The notes beneath the pieces were generated by a model that was not told the origin of the DNA, did no database searches, and was given only the letters and a program-made list of their open reading frames with translations. A stretch of 64,000 nt of DNA from Diadophis punctatus similis (taxonomy: Eukaryota; Chordata; Lepidosauria; Squamata; Dipsadidae). The DNA is taken from assembly GCA_023053685.1 (NCBI GenBank), contig JALIGW010000016.1:4596001-4660000 (forward strand), written 5' to 3'. Within the stretch, counting starts at the first letter, position 1. Every line of letters begins with the position of its first letter. Below, one piece after another: positions 9,552-20,960 of the stretch. The position numbers and the translations under genes were made by a program.

Positions 9552-10901
9552 GTATACATGGCTTCTGTGAAAGATACTGGCAATTCAGGTGTTATGCTAA
9601 GTCCCAGTTTGTTATAAGCTATGGCTAATTAAGACATGGTAGCCTGGCTCACATAATACATTAAGCCAGGGGTGGGCAGAGTTTTGTCGGTGGGGCCATA
9701 TTTCATTTTTGATTTCCACATAGGACATGCGCATGTTCTCATCAAATGGGACCAGATTGGTGTGGGTGGGTGTGCTTGTTTTTACTTTTTAACTGAGGTG
9801 AACTATATCCTTTTAACAAACTGAAAGGAATTGGTTTGACTCATGATCTTATTTTAACAGGGCCTGTTCAACAAAAGATTATTAAAATGTCCACAGTTAC
9901 AGAGCAACACGATTTCAGTACAAAAGTAAAACAAATTCAGGAATGGATTGACAAGAAGTACCATGTGAAAATTATGCTGCATCAAAAAACTATTTCGGAT
10001 GGACCAGAAAAGATGGTAAGCTTATTGAAACATTTTGAGGTATGATCTCTGCCAAGAGAACATAGTATTGTAAGTTGGCTTCTAAAATCACTGTTTCATG
10101 ACAAATGGAAAAGGGCAATTTAGTGTTCCACTTCCCAGTGTATTTCACTATTGCAATGGAGCCTGGACTGCTTGTAATTCAGCATCACCAAAGGGGGCTT
10201 TAAGTTCTCAATCTGAAGGGAAAGCTTGCCAGGAAGTGGTTTCATCTGGGTCAAGACAGTAAAAGCTGACTTGTGTTTGTACTGCCTGTTACACTTGTCA
10301 GTGAAATAATATCCTGTCTCACTTATTGCTACGCAGCTAGAATTACAACATTACTTGAAGGAAGCATCATTAAAACCAGAGAGAGTATATATTAGCTTGA
10401 AATCAATACTCCTCGGTTCTTGACTTAGGAATTGGAAGATGCAGTGAGCTTCACAGAGAGTGCAGTAAGAGCTGTAAATTTTCAGACAGATAGGAATATA
10501 ACTTTGATTCATGCTCATGAAGATCTGCAAGCCAGTGTTTAAACTGTTTGAATTTTAGTTTGCCAGTTTCAGGATCTGTTAGGTTATTTTATTTCTATAA
10601 AATAAAATGATTGGTTGTATTTAACAACATTCCTTAACTGATGCAAAAAAATACTCAAACTGTTCATTAAGCCAATTCGTCTTATTTTCAGTTAACATTT
10701 TTTGATGAGATTTTGGATACAATGCGTGAGAAAGCCACGTATCACTCCATGCCCTCTATTGGTACAGAAGGAAGGAGTACCTGTATCTTGAGACATTTAT
10801 CACAGAGAGAGATCCAGAAATTAAATCTTGTGGAGAAAAATAAAGATATTCAGAAGGAGAATGGAAGGAACGTTATGGACTCCGATGTAACCAAGCAGTG
10901 A
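9095..10901 (+). CDS. MTIF3: Mitochondrial translation initiation factor 3 (coding exons 9095-9551, 9861-10015, 10692-10901)
   Basis: MTIF3 is the mitochondrial homologue of bacterial IF3; it binds the small mitoribosomal subunit, helps keep the subunits apart and controls start-codon selection in the matrix. The three exons join to 822 nt (273 aa), close to the mammalian length. Residues 1 to about 60 are basic and form the likely mitochondrial presequence. The IF3 N-domain runs from about residue 80 (RIPYNRIQLMDENGEDMG, then LRIMDERGMTLVLLSEKT). The C-domain starts at about 155 and includes KVKQIQEWIDKKYHVKI, exon 3 FFDEILDTM and LRHLSQREI, ending in a charged tail. Start chosen at ATG 9095, one base after a good acceptor; an earlier in-frame Met lies in the intron. 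Junction phases are consistent (1, then 0), with GT-AG borders. The gene converges on GTF3A. Confidence 0.95.
9861..10015 (+). CDS. MTIF3: MTIF3 coding exon 2
   Basis: Acceptor TTTTAACAG ends at 9860 and donor GTAAGC begins at 10016. It completes the split Gly codon and encodes the first part of the C-terminal IF3 domain (KVKQIQEWIDKKYHV, ISDGPEKM). Ends in phase 0. Confidence 0.93.
10588..10593 (-). terminator. Candidate GTF3A polyadenylation signal
   Basis: TTTATT on the plus strand reads AATAAA on the minus strand, the nearest one found downstream of the GTF3A stop at 11086. Use of it would give a 3' UTR of roughly 0.5 kb running antisense through MTIF3 exon 3. Not proven. Confidence 0.3.
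10692..10901 (+). CDS. MTIF3: MTIF3 coding exon 3 (terminal)
   Basis: Acceptor TTATTTTCAG ends at 10691. The exon encodes LTFFDEILDTM, then ATYHSMPSIGTEGRSTC and LRHLSQ, completing the IF3 C-domain, then a charged tail ending in VTKQ and a TGA stop at 10899-10901. Confidence 0.93.
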   Translation, partial: LTFFDEILDTMREKATYHSMPSIGTEGRSTCILRHLSQREIQKLNLVEKNKDIQKENGRNVMDSDVTKQ

Positions 10902-11085
10902 TTGTTTTTTCTCCTAAAAATGGAATGGAAAAAGAATAAGGCAAGTGATTTTGGTGCACCGACCTTCAGCCTTCCGTACCAATTCTATAAACTTGGCAAT
11001 GACCATCCTCTCAAAGCCACTTCTTGTGAGCATGTCTCATGGTGACTGTTAGGCACATCTAAAACTGTTGTTCAAGAATGGCATT

Positions 11086-11226
11086 TCAGCCATCAGCAAC
11101 CTGCTGTTTGCTGCTTGCTGCAGATGCAGGCAGAGATTCTTCCATTGAAGATAATTTTCTTCGCTGTACTTTTGGAGGGATATATCCACTGAGGTGAGAG
11201 GCCAGGCTCCGCTTTTGCCGTGGTTT
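11086..11226 (-). CDS. GTF3A: GTF3A exon 9: C-terminal tail
   Basis: Acceptor TTGCTTCCTAAG. Encodes [19 protein letters not shown], a basic segment, and a Ser/Ala-rich end before TGA at 11086-11088. The [13 protein letters not shown] block is the conserved region after the fingers. Confidence 0.92.
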   Translation of the reverse strand, partial: KPRQKRSLASHLSGYIPPKVQRRKLSSMEESLPASAASSKQQVADG

Positions 11227-14200
11227 CTTAGGAAGCAAGATCCAAAAGAAAGAACTGTAATGGAATATCCCTTTTTTGTCATTAAAAACTGAGAACAGTT
11301 AACAATAAAACTGTTATTAGCAGTCTGGTCAACTGGGTTTTGGAATATCACAGAAGAGTTAAAGGAACCTTAGATCAATTTGGAAGGAGGGAGAAGGAAA
11401 GGCTAGCTAAAGCAAGAAGCAGCAACCTAGGAAAAGCACCAAAGCTGAGCAGCGTACAAGATTCTATCTTTCTCTACTTAATCTCAGGTAGAGATTGAGA
11501 GGGTGGGGTATAAAAGACCCTACATTTAATACCCTTAGGCTATCCTGGAATAACAATGGTGAAAACTCCCAATGTGGCTATATTGATAGCAGAGTGGCAC
11601 TGTTCTCAAAGTCTGGGAAGGCTGATGCCTGTAAGTATTTTAACGACAAACTTGGCCTTCCATCCTTCCGAAGTCAGTAAAATGAGGACCCAGATTGTTG
11701 GGGGCAATATGCTGAGTCTATAAATGGCTCAGAGAGTGCTATAAAGCACTGTGGAGCAGTATATAAGTCTAAATCCTATTGCTATATCAAGTTAGCCTCC
11801 CCTCCCCCCCCAATCTCATCCATCCAAGACACTATTTACTGCTTCCTGACTGCCTGGGATGGGTTTCAGGTGTTTTTTTTTGGGGGGGGGGCGTAGGTGA
11901 AAACAAGATGGGACCCTTAAATCTTACAGAGGATTTAGGTACCTAATGTATTCCTAAAAACACTGAAACCCTTGCAAACGCAGCCCTATTTTCCCCACTG
12001 GAAAACGGGTCGAATACTTTAAGCCTCTGCAATGCTTAAAACTCCCATTTTGCCCCTTAACCTCCCCCCCCTACACAAACCCCCTTGTCAATAGCAGACA
12101 ATAATCTTCTACTTATCAACAATTGAAAGGGCAAGACTGCATAAGCTTTAAGGAAATCTTCACGAAAGCTTAAATGAGACCAGTCTTTTTTTTTTTTTTG
12201 ATGATTTGAATCATCATGATTAAACCAAACCACTTTGCATGAACTCTACTGAAGTTTAATACACAGGCAATTATCTTTATTTGCAGATTCTGCATATGTA
12301 AATTCACTTGTTTGGAAAAATGCTTTTGTAATGCAAAACCAATGCATGGCGCTCTTCCACTTATGTTCAGACATGCAGAGTGTCAAAACATTGGAATCAC
12401 CCAACACGCACCACCTAGCTGAGGTTTTAGCATTCACTAAATTCAGTAGTCAGGGCAATTTTAGAGAACATGACTACCACGAATAATGATTGTCTGTATA
12501 TCCATTCCCTAGAGAATCTTATTACTTATTATACAATTGCAAAAGGTTTGCATCAGAGCAGATAATTTCAGATAGATTGGTCCAATCAGAACTAACTAAC
12601 TAACTAACATTGGGTCTGGAACAAAGTTGAATTATTCCAGATATAGATTGAAACACAGGTGTTCCATGCAGAAATATTTTGGAGAAATAATGATGGGAAG
12701 AAGCCAAAGACATTGGTGAAGAAAGAGAGAAGCTAGGAAGATCATGGAAGTATTTGGGCTATTAGGACATATCATATTGGGAAAAAGGGAGAGAGGGAGC
12801 AATGGCTGAAGCCTTGCCCTACTTACCATATAAAATTACTTCAGGATTTCTGTAAGCTTTGTTCTGACTGAGAACAAGAAAATCTGTATTTTGTTTTAGC
12901 CGAACCCAGAAGTACAAAAATGTTCTGGATTTTTGTGTTGACCAAACCATTACTTATTCAGAGAAATTCAGGAGAACTTTTGGGATGCAGTGCATTTCAT
13001 ATTCAAACTGCTACTAGGGGAAAATTCAAGAATGTGACTTACTTTTGTGTCCGACTTTTTCTTATCAGGATCATGTAGTGCCATGTGCCTTACGAGGCTT
13101 TGCTATAAAGAACAAAAATTAATTTTTATGACCTGAAATCGAAGATTAACAATATTTATCAAATAATAGTATTTAAAATGCCTACTTTAATTGCAAAAAT
13201 CTTCCCGCAGCCAGGGTGGTCACACACAAAAGGTTTTTTTGCCTCATGAAATGTGTGAATATGACTTTGAAGGTTGAATACTGTTGTGTAAGTTCTTTTG
13301 CAGCCCTCCCTTGGACATTTAAAAACTTCTCTGTCAACAGCATGAGTTTTCATATGACATTTCAGATAATCTTTGCGAGTCAATGTTTTGGAACACACTT
13401 TACAGGTAACTGGTTCTAGTGGAAAAGGAAAAACAAGAGGCAGAAGCAGAGCTTCTATTAACAATTCTTAAGCATAATTCTTCAAATATCTTCCCAAAGA
13501 ACAATATTACTATCATTATATTACCTTGACCACCATATTAAAAAATAGTTGTGCAGCATTTCAGGTTCAGAAAGGAAAGATATTTTGAAGTATGAGAGAT
13601 GCTCTTTAAGCAACTGCGGTTATTTTTATTTTTTACCTGGATTGCATGGCTGCAGTGCAATTTCAGGAGAAGAGAGTTCTATTTAAGTCAGGCATGTCCA
13701 ACCAGCATCCAAATAGGCCACATTTGCCCTGGACAGCTGGTAATGCAGCCCCACAAGATCGTAAACTTTTAATATTATGTGCATTCATATACATTAACTA
13801 TATTATATATCTTATGTGCGGTCCAAGTGGCAAGCCAAAAGGTTGGACATACCAGGTTTAAGTGGTTATTTTATTTGAATGTATTAGTTGCCCAATTCTG
13901 AAGAACAAATATTACATGTACAAATGACAAGACAACACTTCAAATTTAAGAGCAAATCAAAACACTTATAGAGCATCTGAATCGGACTATAGCTACAAAG
14001 TTTATATATTACTTGAGGATCAGGCACATTTCTGAATACCAATCCATAGAAACAGATGAGTCTGATTACATCACATGCTTCTTGTGGACTTTTCAAACAT
14101 ATCTAGTCAGCCACAGCTGGAAAACAGGACAGTGGACTCAGTGAACTTTCTGTGTGATCCAAAGGTGGGTTCCTCCCGGTTCGGACCGGTTCACCCAAAC

Positions 14201-17200
14201 CGGCAGCAACCCGCTGGTGACATCATGATGCCATCATGGAACCAGTTCTGTCGGTGCCGGTCCGTGGATGCCACCATCTTTTTTTTGAAAAAAATTCCAT
14301 TTTTTTCTTATGCGCATGCGAAGAAGCCGAGTTTCCGGCACCGCGTATGCGTCACCATCTTGTTTTCAGCTTTTGGGGGGGGGGGGATTTTTTTGGATTT
14401 TTCGGCACTGTGTATGCACGTGTGCGCCCATGAGGCGCACCCACATAGTGCAGGAGGAAGCAAACCGGCAGCGAGGTAAGTTAGAACCCACCCCTGGTGT
14501 GATCCTATGAACATTTCTTATACTTGCACATGTACCATATTATATCTACATATTCTTAATATGCATGAAGAGAATATCTGTGAATCAAAGGTTGGTGTAT
14601 TCCGTTTATGAAAATGTTTTTTTATTCATGAAGGTGGAAATAGAGTACAGGTAGTTGTTGACCTATAGCCATTCATTTAGTGACCATTTGAAATTACAAC
14701 GGCACTGAAAAAAGTGACACATGACCGTTTTTCACACTTACAACCCATGCAGCACCTTCATGACCGTGTGATCAAAATTCGACCTTCTGACAAGCAACGT
14801 CAATGAGGAAGCCAGATTCACTTAAAAACCATATTACTAATTTAACATCTTCAGTGATTCATTTCACAACTATAGCAAGAAAGGTTGCAAAATGGGGCAA
14901 AACTCACTTAACTATCTTGCTTAGCAACATAAATTTTGGCCATAAGTCCAGCTTTACCTGTAGCTGAAGAAGTAGTCAATGGAGCTCTAACATGAATTAG
15001 CTTCTTTTTAAGTAACAGAATAACTGCATAGCTTTTAAGATGTGTTTATCAATTAATGCATGCTGCCTCAATTATCAAAGTAACTCTACAGCAACTTTAA
15101 TACTTACCCACATGACTGAGTCTCAAGTGTTTCAGGTATTCTGACCAGGTTTTTCCAACAAACAAACAGCTCTCTTTTTTGCATGCATAACCTATAAGAA
15201 AAACTGATGTTAACTGGCTTCAAAAAAATAAATGCATATTTTTATTTTATTTGTATTTGTTTATTTATTTATTATTTTTACAAATAATTCAAGGTGGTGA
15301 ACATATCAAACAAGTCTTCCTACTTTCCCCACAACCACCACCCTGGAGCTGGTTTGGACTGAGAGGATGAGTGGCCCAAAGTGACGCAGCTGGCTTTCAT
15401 GACTATACTTTCTATTTGCATTACACCTCAACTGTCTAATAATTTATATAATATGTTCCATTTGTTTCTGACTCTTGTGTGAATTCCTTTAGTGTAGCTT
15501 ATTCAAGTAATCATGGTTAAAATAACTACATGACCCCAATTCTTACTCTTTTAGCATTATTGAAACAAAAGGAATAATTAATTACCTTGGTGAATTTTCT
15601 CATGACGTTTTAAATGGCTGGGTGTAGAAAAGCGCTTTCCACACTCTTCATGACCACATCTGTGGGACAACAAACACAGTCACTCAAAAGGAAAATAAAG
15701 ATCACTGCTTATGAAATGTGAGGTATAAACTCTCTTGCAACTGAAAATAAACTTTTTTCCTTCAGTTCTTCATTCTGTAAAATCACCTTTCAATGAAAAC
15801 ATTGAGAGAAAAATCTCTGCATTCAGGAAGGCAAAAATGTTACATACATATCACCTTACATTCACAGATTATGTTTAGTTTTATGTATTCTGATGTATAA
15901 CTACATTAAATAAATTTAGCAGTCATTGTCTATTAAATAATAAACACAAGCCAACGTTAAAACTGGAAATTTCTGAGGTGCATAGTCAGATACTATGGTT
16001 GGAAAGTACAAAACTCAGGTCAATTTAAACAATCGAAGAAGAAGGGATAGAAAATAAGTGTGAAAATTGGTACGTTGTAACTGAACCAATATTTTAGTAC
16101 TTCAGAACATGAATGTGTATTGTTTTTACATGAGGTACCAATTTTCATACTAAAATATTAGAAGAATAATGTTTACCAAGTCAGAGGGTGGAATGAGCAG
16201 TGAACTTTTTAATATCTCCTGTCACATGTGAAGTTCAGCTATGCCAGCCCTATTTGGAGACCTCTAATAACATCTTCCTTATGGTAACAACTTCTAATTC
16301 CTACTTGCAAGTATCTTTAAAGTTATTAATAAAATTCATTCTCAGGCTTTAACTAAATAGGCAAAGTGTCAAAATGTTTCACTTACTTGAAAAATGGTTC
16401 ACCAGTGTGTTGAGACTGATGTATTTTTAACTGCTGGTGCTTTTTAAAAGATTGCCCACAATTTTCAAAGTCACACTATTTGGAAAATAAATTTAGTTAC
16501 AGTCAGAGAAAATCCACAATAAACTCACAATCTATGATATACTTTACTCTTTATCAAAAGGCTTACTACGGGTATGTAATTGTACAAATTAGCAAAAAGG
16601 ACCCCAAATCATCAGAAATTAATCCAATGTAGTTTAGAGAATGCATCAATGCAATTAATCTGCACAAACAAACCTTCTTCAGAATGTAACCTGTCCACTA
16701 TGGCAAGAAAAATATCCCTTTCCTCTTATCATATCTAACAAATTGTGATCTACAGGGATGTACACCATCTTCTGTTATTGCAAAGGAAAAGAGGAAGCCA
16801 TTGATAGATTTGCTGATCTACAACCTAAGTATGCAAGATAAACTAAGTTCACAAAATATTCTAAACCAGGCCTGTCAAACTGGCGGCCCGTGGGCTTGAT
16901 ATGTCATGTGCAGGCCACGCCCACCCTGGCTCCGCAAAGGCAAAAAACGTCCCAATACATCAAGATCCGGCCCGTGACATGATCGAGTTTGACGCCCATG
17001 TTCTAAACCAACTGATGAAGGCTTATGATGTGTAACTTCAACCATGGTTAGTATGCATAAAGTAGCCTACAGTATTAAAGTATTATGCTTTCCAGATACT
17101 GGAGACTTCCAACAGATGTTGGAGACTTCAATACACCATCAACTTGGCCCTTAACCAATCTGATTGAGGATTATGGCAAAAAGTCTAACATGTTCACGTT

Positions 17201-20200
17201 AAGGATGCCAGAATTGAGAAGACTCAATGAAGTAGAGTCATTCAATGTTTGGAATGAAGTAGCAAAGAAATAGAGGCACTTACTACATATTTCCTCTGAT
17301 GATGTCGCCGTAGAACATGCTTGTTCAAGTTTGATTTTGTTGTAAATGTTTTATTGCAATCATCTACTGTGCATCTGTAGAAATATTAAAATATAATAAA
17401 AAGGAATACATTGTAGTAGATATAACTAGAACAAATGCCTGATTTTAAGTAACTCAATACAAATGCAGTGGTTTCAGCCAATACAGGTTAAACATCTACA
17501 GTATCTAAATACAGAAACTACATTTATTAACATCTACCTAAATAAAAAAATAATTTATGTTGTCAGCAGTACTAGATTTGTTTCCTTTCTGCTAAACATA
17601 CTAATATACTTTCAGTCAATAAAAACTTACAATATAACCAAGCAATGAAACATTGCAATCTAGTTATGTTGTAAGCTATACAAACTGGTGTCAGAATTGG
17701 TTAGGGCTTGGTTGCCCAAATGATAATATACTTACACAAATTGTTTTTCTCCAGTATGTGTAAGAAAATGACGTTTAAGATGGAAACCTCTAGTGAAGCC
17801 TTTTCCACAGCCTTCAAAAATGCAAACAAAGGGTCGCTGGTAAATTTAAAAAAAAAAGATTTTTTAAAATGATGTTTTAATCCTCTTTTTAAATGTCTAC
17901 TTCTTGATTTCTCAGCTCCCATTCATGTCCCATTTTTCTCTACTTCCTTTTTGTTGGTGATGAGCAACTATTATTTCCCGAGTTACATTAGGTATTTCTC
18001 ATTTTGCCAATCCACTCTACTATCTCCTTAACAATCTATTACTGTCTATAGCCACCAAGTTAAAGGCTGACCATTCACAGACCTGATCCTCAATGAACAA
18101 GCAGCAAAACCTTCCAGTTACTCAAAACACCCCTATCATTCATTTTCAGCCATCAAAACTGATCCAAAATTTAGGTGAAAAAAAGATCTGTTTTTAAAAC
18201 AGTAGAAAACTCAACAGTGGCCACAGGATTGGAAAAGGTCAGTTTACATTGCAATGCCAAAGAAAGGCAATGCCAAAGAATATTCAAACTACTGCACCAT
18301 TGCACTCATTTCACATGCTAGTAAAGTTATGCTTAAAATCCTACAAGCTAGGCTCCAGCAGTATGTGGATCAAGAACTACCAGAAGTACAGGCAGGATTT
18401 TGAAGAGGCAGAGGAACTAGAGATCAAATTGCCAACATACGCTGGATCATGGAGAAAGCTAGGGACTTCCAGAAAAACATCTACTACTGCTTCATTGACT
18501 ATGCTAAAGCCTTTGATTGTGTGGATCACAACAAATTGTGGCAAGATCTTAAAGAGATGGGAGTACTAGACCATCTTATTTGTCTTTTGAGAAACCTGTA
18601 TGCGGGTCAAGAAGCAACAGTGAGAACCACTGATTGGTTCAAAATTAGGAAAGGAGTCCGGCAAGGCTGTATACTGTCACCCTGCCTATTTAACTTATAT
18701 GCAGAGCACATCATGAGAAAGACGGGGCTAGATGAATCAAAAGTTGGAATTAAGATTGCCGGGAGAAATATCAACAACCTCAGATACTGTATGCAGATGA
18801 AACCACTCTAATGGCAGAAAGCGAAGAGGAACTAAAGAGCCTCTTGATGCGGATGAAAAAGGATAGTGCAAAAGTTGGCTTGAAACTCAACATTAAGAAA
18901 ACTAAAATCATGGCATCCAGCCCTCTCAATTCCTGGCAAATAGAAGGGAAAGAAATGGAGGTAGTGACAGATTTTATTTTCCTGGGCTCCAAGATCACCA
19001 CAGATGGTAACCACAGCCAAGAAATTAAAAGACGCTTGCTCCTGGGTAGGAAAGCTATGGCAAATCTCGACAGCATACTAAAAAGCAGACACATCACCCT
19101 GCCAACAAAAGTGCGTATAGTCAAGGCTATGGTTTTCCCAGTTGCAATATATGGCTGTGAAAGTTGGACCATAAGAAAGGCTGAGCGCCAAAGAATTGAG
19201 GCCTTTGAACTATGGTGCTGGAGAAGACTCCGAGTCTCTTGGACTGCAAGGCGATCAAACCGGTCAGTCCTAGAGGAGATCAACCCTGACTGCTTTTTAG
19301 ATGGGCAGATCCTGAAGATGAAACTCAAATACTCTGGTCACCTAATGAGAAGGAAGGACTCACTGGAGAAGAGCCTAATGCTGGGAAAGATTGAGGGCAA
19401 AAGAAGATGACGACAGAGAACGAGGTGGCTGGATGTCACTGAAGCAGTGCTTAAATGGACTGCAGAGGATGGTAGAGGACAGGAAGGCCTGGAGGAACGT
19501 TGTCCATGGGGTCGCAATGGGTCGGACACGACTTCGCAACTAACAACAAATAACAGGGTAACACATATTAAGGATACTTGACAGTGATTAAAATCCCGAG
19601 TCGGGCTATTTTGTTTCCTACTGGATGCTGATGAGAGGACCACTTTTTCTTGGTGTCCAGCTTAAACCCAGAATGCTCCAGTAGAGAACAACTAGTACTA
19701 GTATTTTATCTTGTCTGCTAGCCTTTGTTTACCTGAAGAGAAAAGGACAGTAGGATAATTTGCTTCTTCAGATGATTCTGGGGACCAAGAAGCAGCAGTT
19801 AGAACTGTCAACTCAGTGTAAATAACTAAATGAGTTGCATGTAGTCCATCTCCATTCTACAGTAAAAATCTGTATACAAGTTTTCATTATATTTTTATCC
19901 CACATTTATTATCTATTAGCTAAGATCGTAATTAATACTAATATGTGATATTAAAACTAATCCATCAGGTTAAGTACTTGGAAATTTGGAGCTCCCCACT
20001 TCTGTAAGAGAGCCCAAGGGATTTAATAAAAGAAACAGCAGCAATTCAATTAATGGTATATATGTTTAAATCCCAGTTTCATTCCTTTGGCCTCATGCCC
20101 AACAATTTCTGACTAGCGCCCAGATTTTTCAGCCTAACCGAGGTCAGGCGATAGTCATCTTCCAGAGCTCCAATCCACAGATTTCTATTTGCAGTACGCG

Positions 20201-20727
20201 TAACCCAGAGAAACAGACGCTGAAGGGACGAACAAGCGCCTCAATTGCCATAGTAACTCCCGCGCATGCGCTCCTTCCTCAACACCGCCCTATCACAACC
20301 TACTGCTTACTGATTGGTCATCAGCCCACTGCCCACGTTCCAATGGAAACTGCCGCACTCCCTTCCGCAAAGCTCTATTTCCGCCCTGGAGACCAACGGT
20401 TGGTCGTCCCGGAAAATGTTTTCCGACCAGTAACCCAATCACCGCTCTAGCTCCTGGCCCGCCAGGTACCCTCTATAGGTCTGCCACTTCATCCTCCCAT
20501 ACCTCTCCCGTGTGCCGACACAGGTGCGCGTCCAGTTTCCAGTCCCGGTTGAAGGTGGCATCGCAAAATGGGAACGAGCAGATGAATATCTGCTCCTGAG
20601 GCGGAGAACGGTAACGGGTCTCCCCAGGTTGAGAATATTTGTGCTTCGGAGACTGAATCGTGTTGGTGGTGGTAGTAGCAGCATCGGCGGCGGCCGCCTC
20701 CCCGGCAACGAAGTCCTCTCCGGCCAT
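11086..20727 (-). CDS. GTF3A: General transcription factor IIIA, nine C2H2 zinc fingers (nine coding exons)
   Basis: TFIIIA binds the internal control region of 5S rRNA genes to start RNA polymerase III assembly, and also binds 5S rRNA. Exons on the minus strand: 20503-20727, 17736-17836, 17284-17374, 16387-16475, 15586-15659, 15108-15191, 13186-13415, 13043-13102 and 11086-11226. All have GT-AG borders and compatible phases and total 1095 nt, i.e. 364 aa, essentially the human length. Residues 1-47 are Ala/Thr-rich. Fingers 1-6 lie in exons 1-6, fingers 7, 8 and half of 9 in exon 7, and the rest of 9 in exon 8. The C-terminus in exon 9 carries [14 protein letters not shown], a well-conserved TFIIIA tail motif. 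Start ATG 20727 has a good context (AACATGG). Finger 4 ([14 protein letters not shown]) is especially characteristic. Introns hold several transposons; no coding exon is disrupted. Confidence 0.95.
11304..11309 (+). terminator. Candidate MTIF3 polyadenylation signal
   Basis: AATAAA is the first canonical signal found on the plus strand after the MTIF3 stop. Its use would give a 3' UTR of about 400 nt that crosses GTF3A exon 9 in antisense. Confidence 0.35.
11600..11795 (+). mobile_element. SINE-like repeat (squamate family) in GTF3A intron 8
   Basis: The segment GAGGACCCAGATTGTTGGGG, CAATATGCTGAGTCTATAAA and the stretch to TTGCTAT is the reverse complement, with divergence, of the repeat at 59285-59432. 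Orientation is antisense to GTF3A. Confidence 0.6.
13043..13102 (-). CDS. GTF3A: GTF3A exon 8: second half of finger 9
   Basis: Twenty codons, phase 0 at both ends: [20 protein letters not shown]. Supplies the two histidines of finger 9 and starts the basic tail. Acceptor CTTTATAG, donor GTAAGT. Confidence 0.92.
13186..13415 (-). CDS. GTF3A: GTF3A exon 7: fingers 7, 8 and half of 9
   Basis: Acceptor TTTTCCACTAG, donor GTAGGC. Contains finger 7 ([21 protein letters not shown]), finger 8 ([19 protein letters not shown]) and the cysteine half of finger 9 ([13 protein letters not shown]). Confidence 0.93.
13689..13855. mobile_element. hAT-type element in GTF3A intron 6
   Basis: Ends CAGGCATGTCCAACC and GGTTGGACATACCAG are inverted repeats; flanks ATTTAAGT and GTTTAAGT are a 7/8 target duplication. 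About 167 bp, non-coding. Confidence 0.75.
14160..14496. mobile_element. hAT-B element in GTF3A intron 6
   Basis: Starts CAAAGGTGGGTTCCTCCCGG and ends TTAGAACCCACCCCTG. Perfect 8-bp duplication GTGTGATC at 14152-14159 and 14497-14504. Confidence 0.9.
14648..14960. mobile_element. Mariner-like inverted-repeat element (family F)
   Basis: Begins CAGGTAGTTGTTGACC and ends with the inverted end near TTTACCTG, with TA on both sides. Shares its interior (TACAACGGCACTGAAAAAAG) with the copy at 36173-36548. Non-coding. Confidence 0.65.
15108..15191 (-). CDS. GTF3A: GTF3A exon 6: finger 6
   Basis: Acceptor TTCTTATAG, donor GTAAGT. Encodes [19 protein letters not shown] and LKHLRLSHV; the Thr-Trp pair in the finger tip is typical of TFIIIA finger 6. 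Confidence 0.92.
15238..15414 (-). mobile_element. Sauria-type SINE, 5'-truncated
   Basis: On the minus strand it ends with TTTGTAAAAATAATAAATAA, the Bov-B-like tail of Sauria SINEs, followed by an A/T-rich run; the tRNA-like head is missing. It lies close to GTF3A exon 6 without touching it. Confidence 0.7.
15586..15659 (-). CDS. GTF3A: GTF3A exon 5: finger 5
   Basis: Acceptor TCCCACAG, donor GTAATT. Encodes [19 protein letters not shown] followed by EKIHQ. Confidence 0.92.
16387..16475 (-). CDS. GTF3A: GTF3A exon 4: finger 4
   Basis: Acceptor CCAAATAG, donor GTAAGT. Encodes [19 protein letters not shown] and [10 protein letters not shown]; finger 4 is part of the 5S RNA-binding core in the family. 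Confidence 0.93.
16867..17000. mobile_element. hAT-C element in GTF3A intron 3
   Basis: 134 bp with ends CAGGCCTGTCAAACTGGCGG and GAGTTTGACGCCCATG and a perfect 8-bp duplication TTCTAAAC at 16859-16866 and 17001-17008. Related copies lie at 38547-38679 and 48160-48736. Confidence 0.85.
17284..17374 (-). CDS. GTF3A: GTF3A exon 3: finger 3
   Basis: Acceptor TTTCTACAG, donor GTAAGTG. Encodes [19 protein letters not shown] and [10 protein letters not shown]. Too short to show as a long open frame, but it restores phase between exons 2 and 4 exactly. Confidence 0.92.
17736..17836 (-). CDS. GTF3A: GTF3A exon 2: finger 2
   Basis: Acceptor TTTACCAG, donor GTAAGT. Encodes [14 protein letters not shown] and [17 protein letters not shown]; the Val codon is split with exon 3. 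Confidence 0.93.
18190..19551 (+). mobile_element. Bov-B (RTE-clade) LINE, 5'-truncated, antisense in GTF3A intron 1
   Basis: Encodes RTE reverse-transcriptase blocks: [20 protein letters not shown] near 18480, [15 protein letters not shown] near 18656, then a frameshift just before the catalytic block near 18785, where the second Asp of the usual pair reads Glu. The remaining C-terminal frame ([40 protein letters not shown]) runs to about 19410. The 3' end GGTCGGACACGACTTCGCAA near 19520 is the Bov-B terminus. Dead copy. Confidence 0.9.
20503..20727 (-). CDS. GTF3A: GTF3A exon 1: N-terminus and finger 1
   Basis: 75 codons. Finger 1 ligands are C50, C55, H68 and H72 (ICSFPFC...LDAHLCRH), followed by the HTGE linker. 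Donor GTATGG. Confidence 0.93.
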
Positions 20728-20960
20728 GTTTGGACCATAAATCACGTGATTGTGTCGTAACTCCGCCTCTCCATTATTCGTCCTCCAGGCTTTCTGAAGC
20801 TTAACAGTTACGAACCTCCGCCCTCAGAAAACGCCCCACCCCCACCCGCGGCGCAGAATGCTTAGAGGCTGCGTGAGGAGAGGGAGTTCTGGCGCATGCG
20901 CGCTGCTGCGGTTCTTTTAACTTCTTGGTTGAAGTTGGGCCGTTTCGTGGAACATTCGCT
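20728..20960 (-). promoter_or_regulatory. GTF3A promoter region
   Basis: CpG-rich sequence immediately upstream of the GTF3A start. Contains an E-box CACGTG at about 20744 and a GCGCATGCGC core near 20892 (NRF-1-like, one mismatch). CCAAT-type boxes and another NRF-1-like site (20261-20272) lie on the other side, inside intron 1. Transcription start not determined. Confidence 0.55.

Larger units (their letters stand above)
11227..13042 (-). other. GTF3A intron 8
   Basis: Apart from the SINE-like repeat and short homopolymers (poly-G near 11880, poly-T near 12187) nothing recognisable is seen. Open frames at 12246-12437 and 12632-12829 show no domains. Confidence 0.5.

Noticed and set aside
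10429..10542. Acceptor-like CTTGACTTAG followed by 38 open codons in MTIF3 intron 2, a possible extra exon
   Set aside because: Exons 2 and 3 join in phase and give continuous IF3 C-domain sequence; the extra piece has no IF3 similarity, ends in a stop and has no suitable donor.
17085..17273. 62-codon open frame next to GTF3A exon 3
   Set aside because: Intronic, opposite strand, no domain and no splice support.
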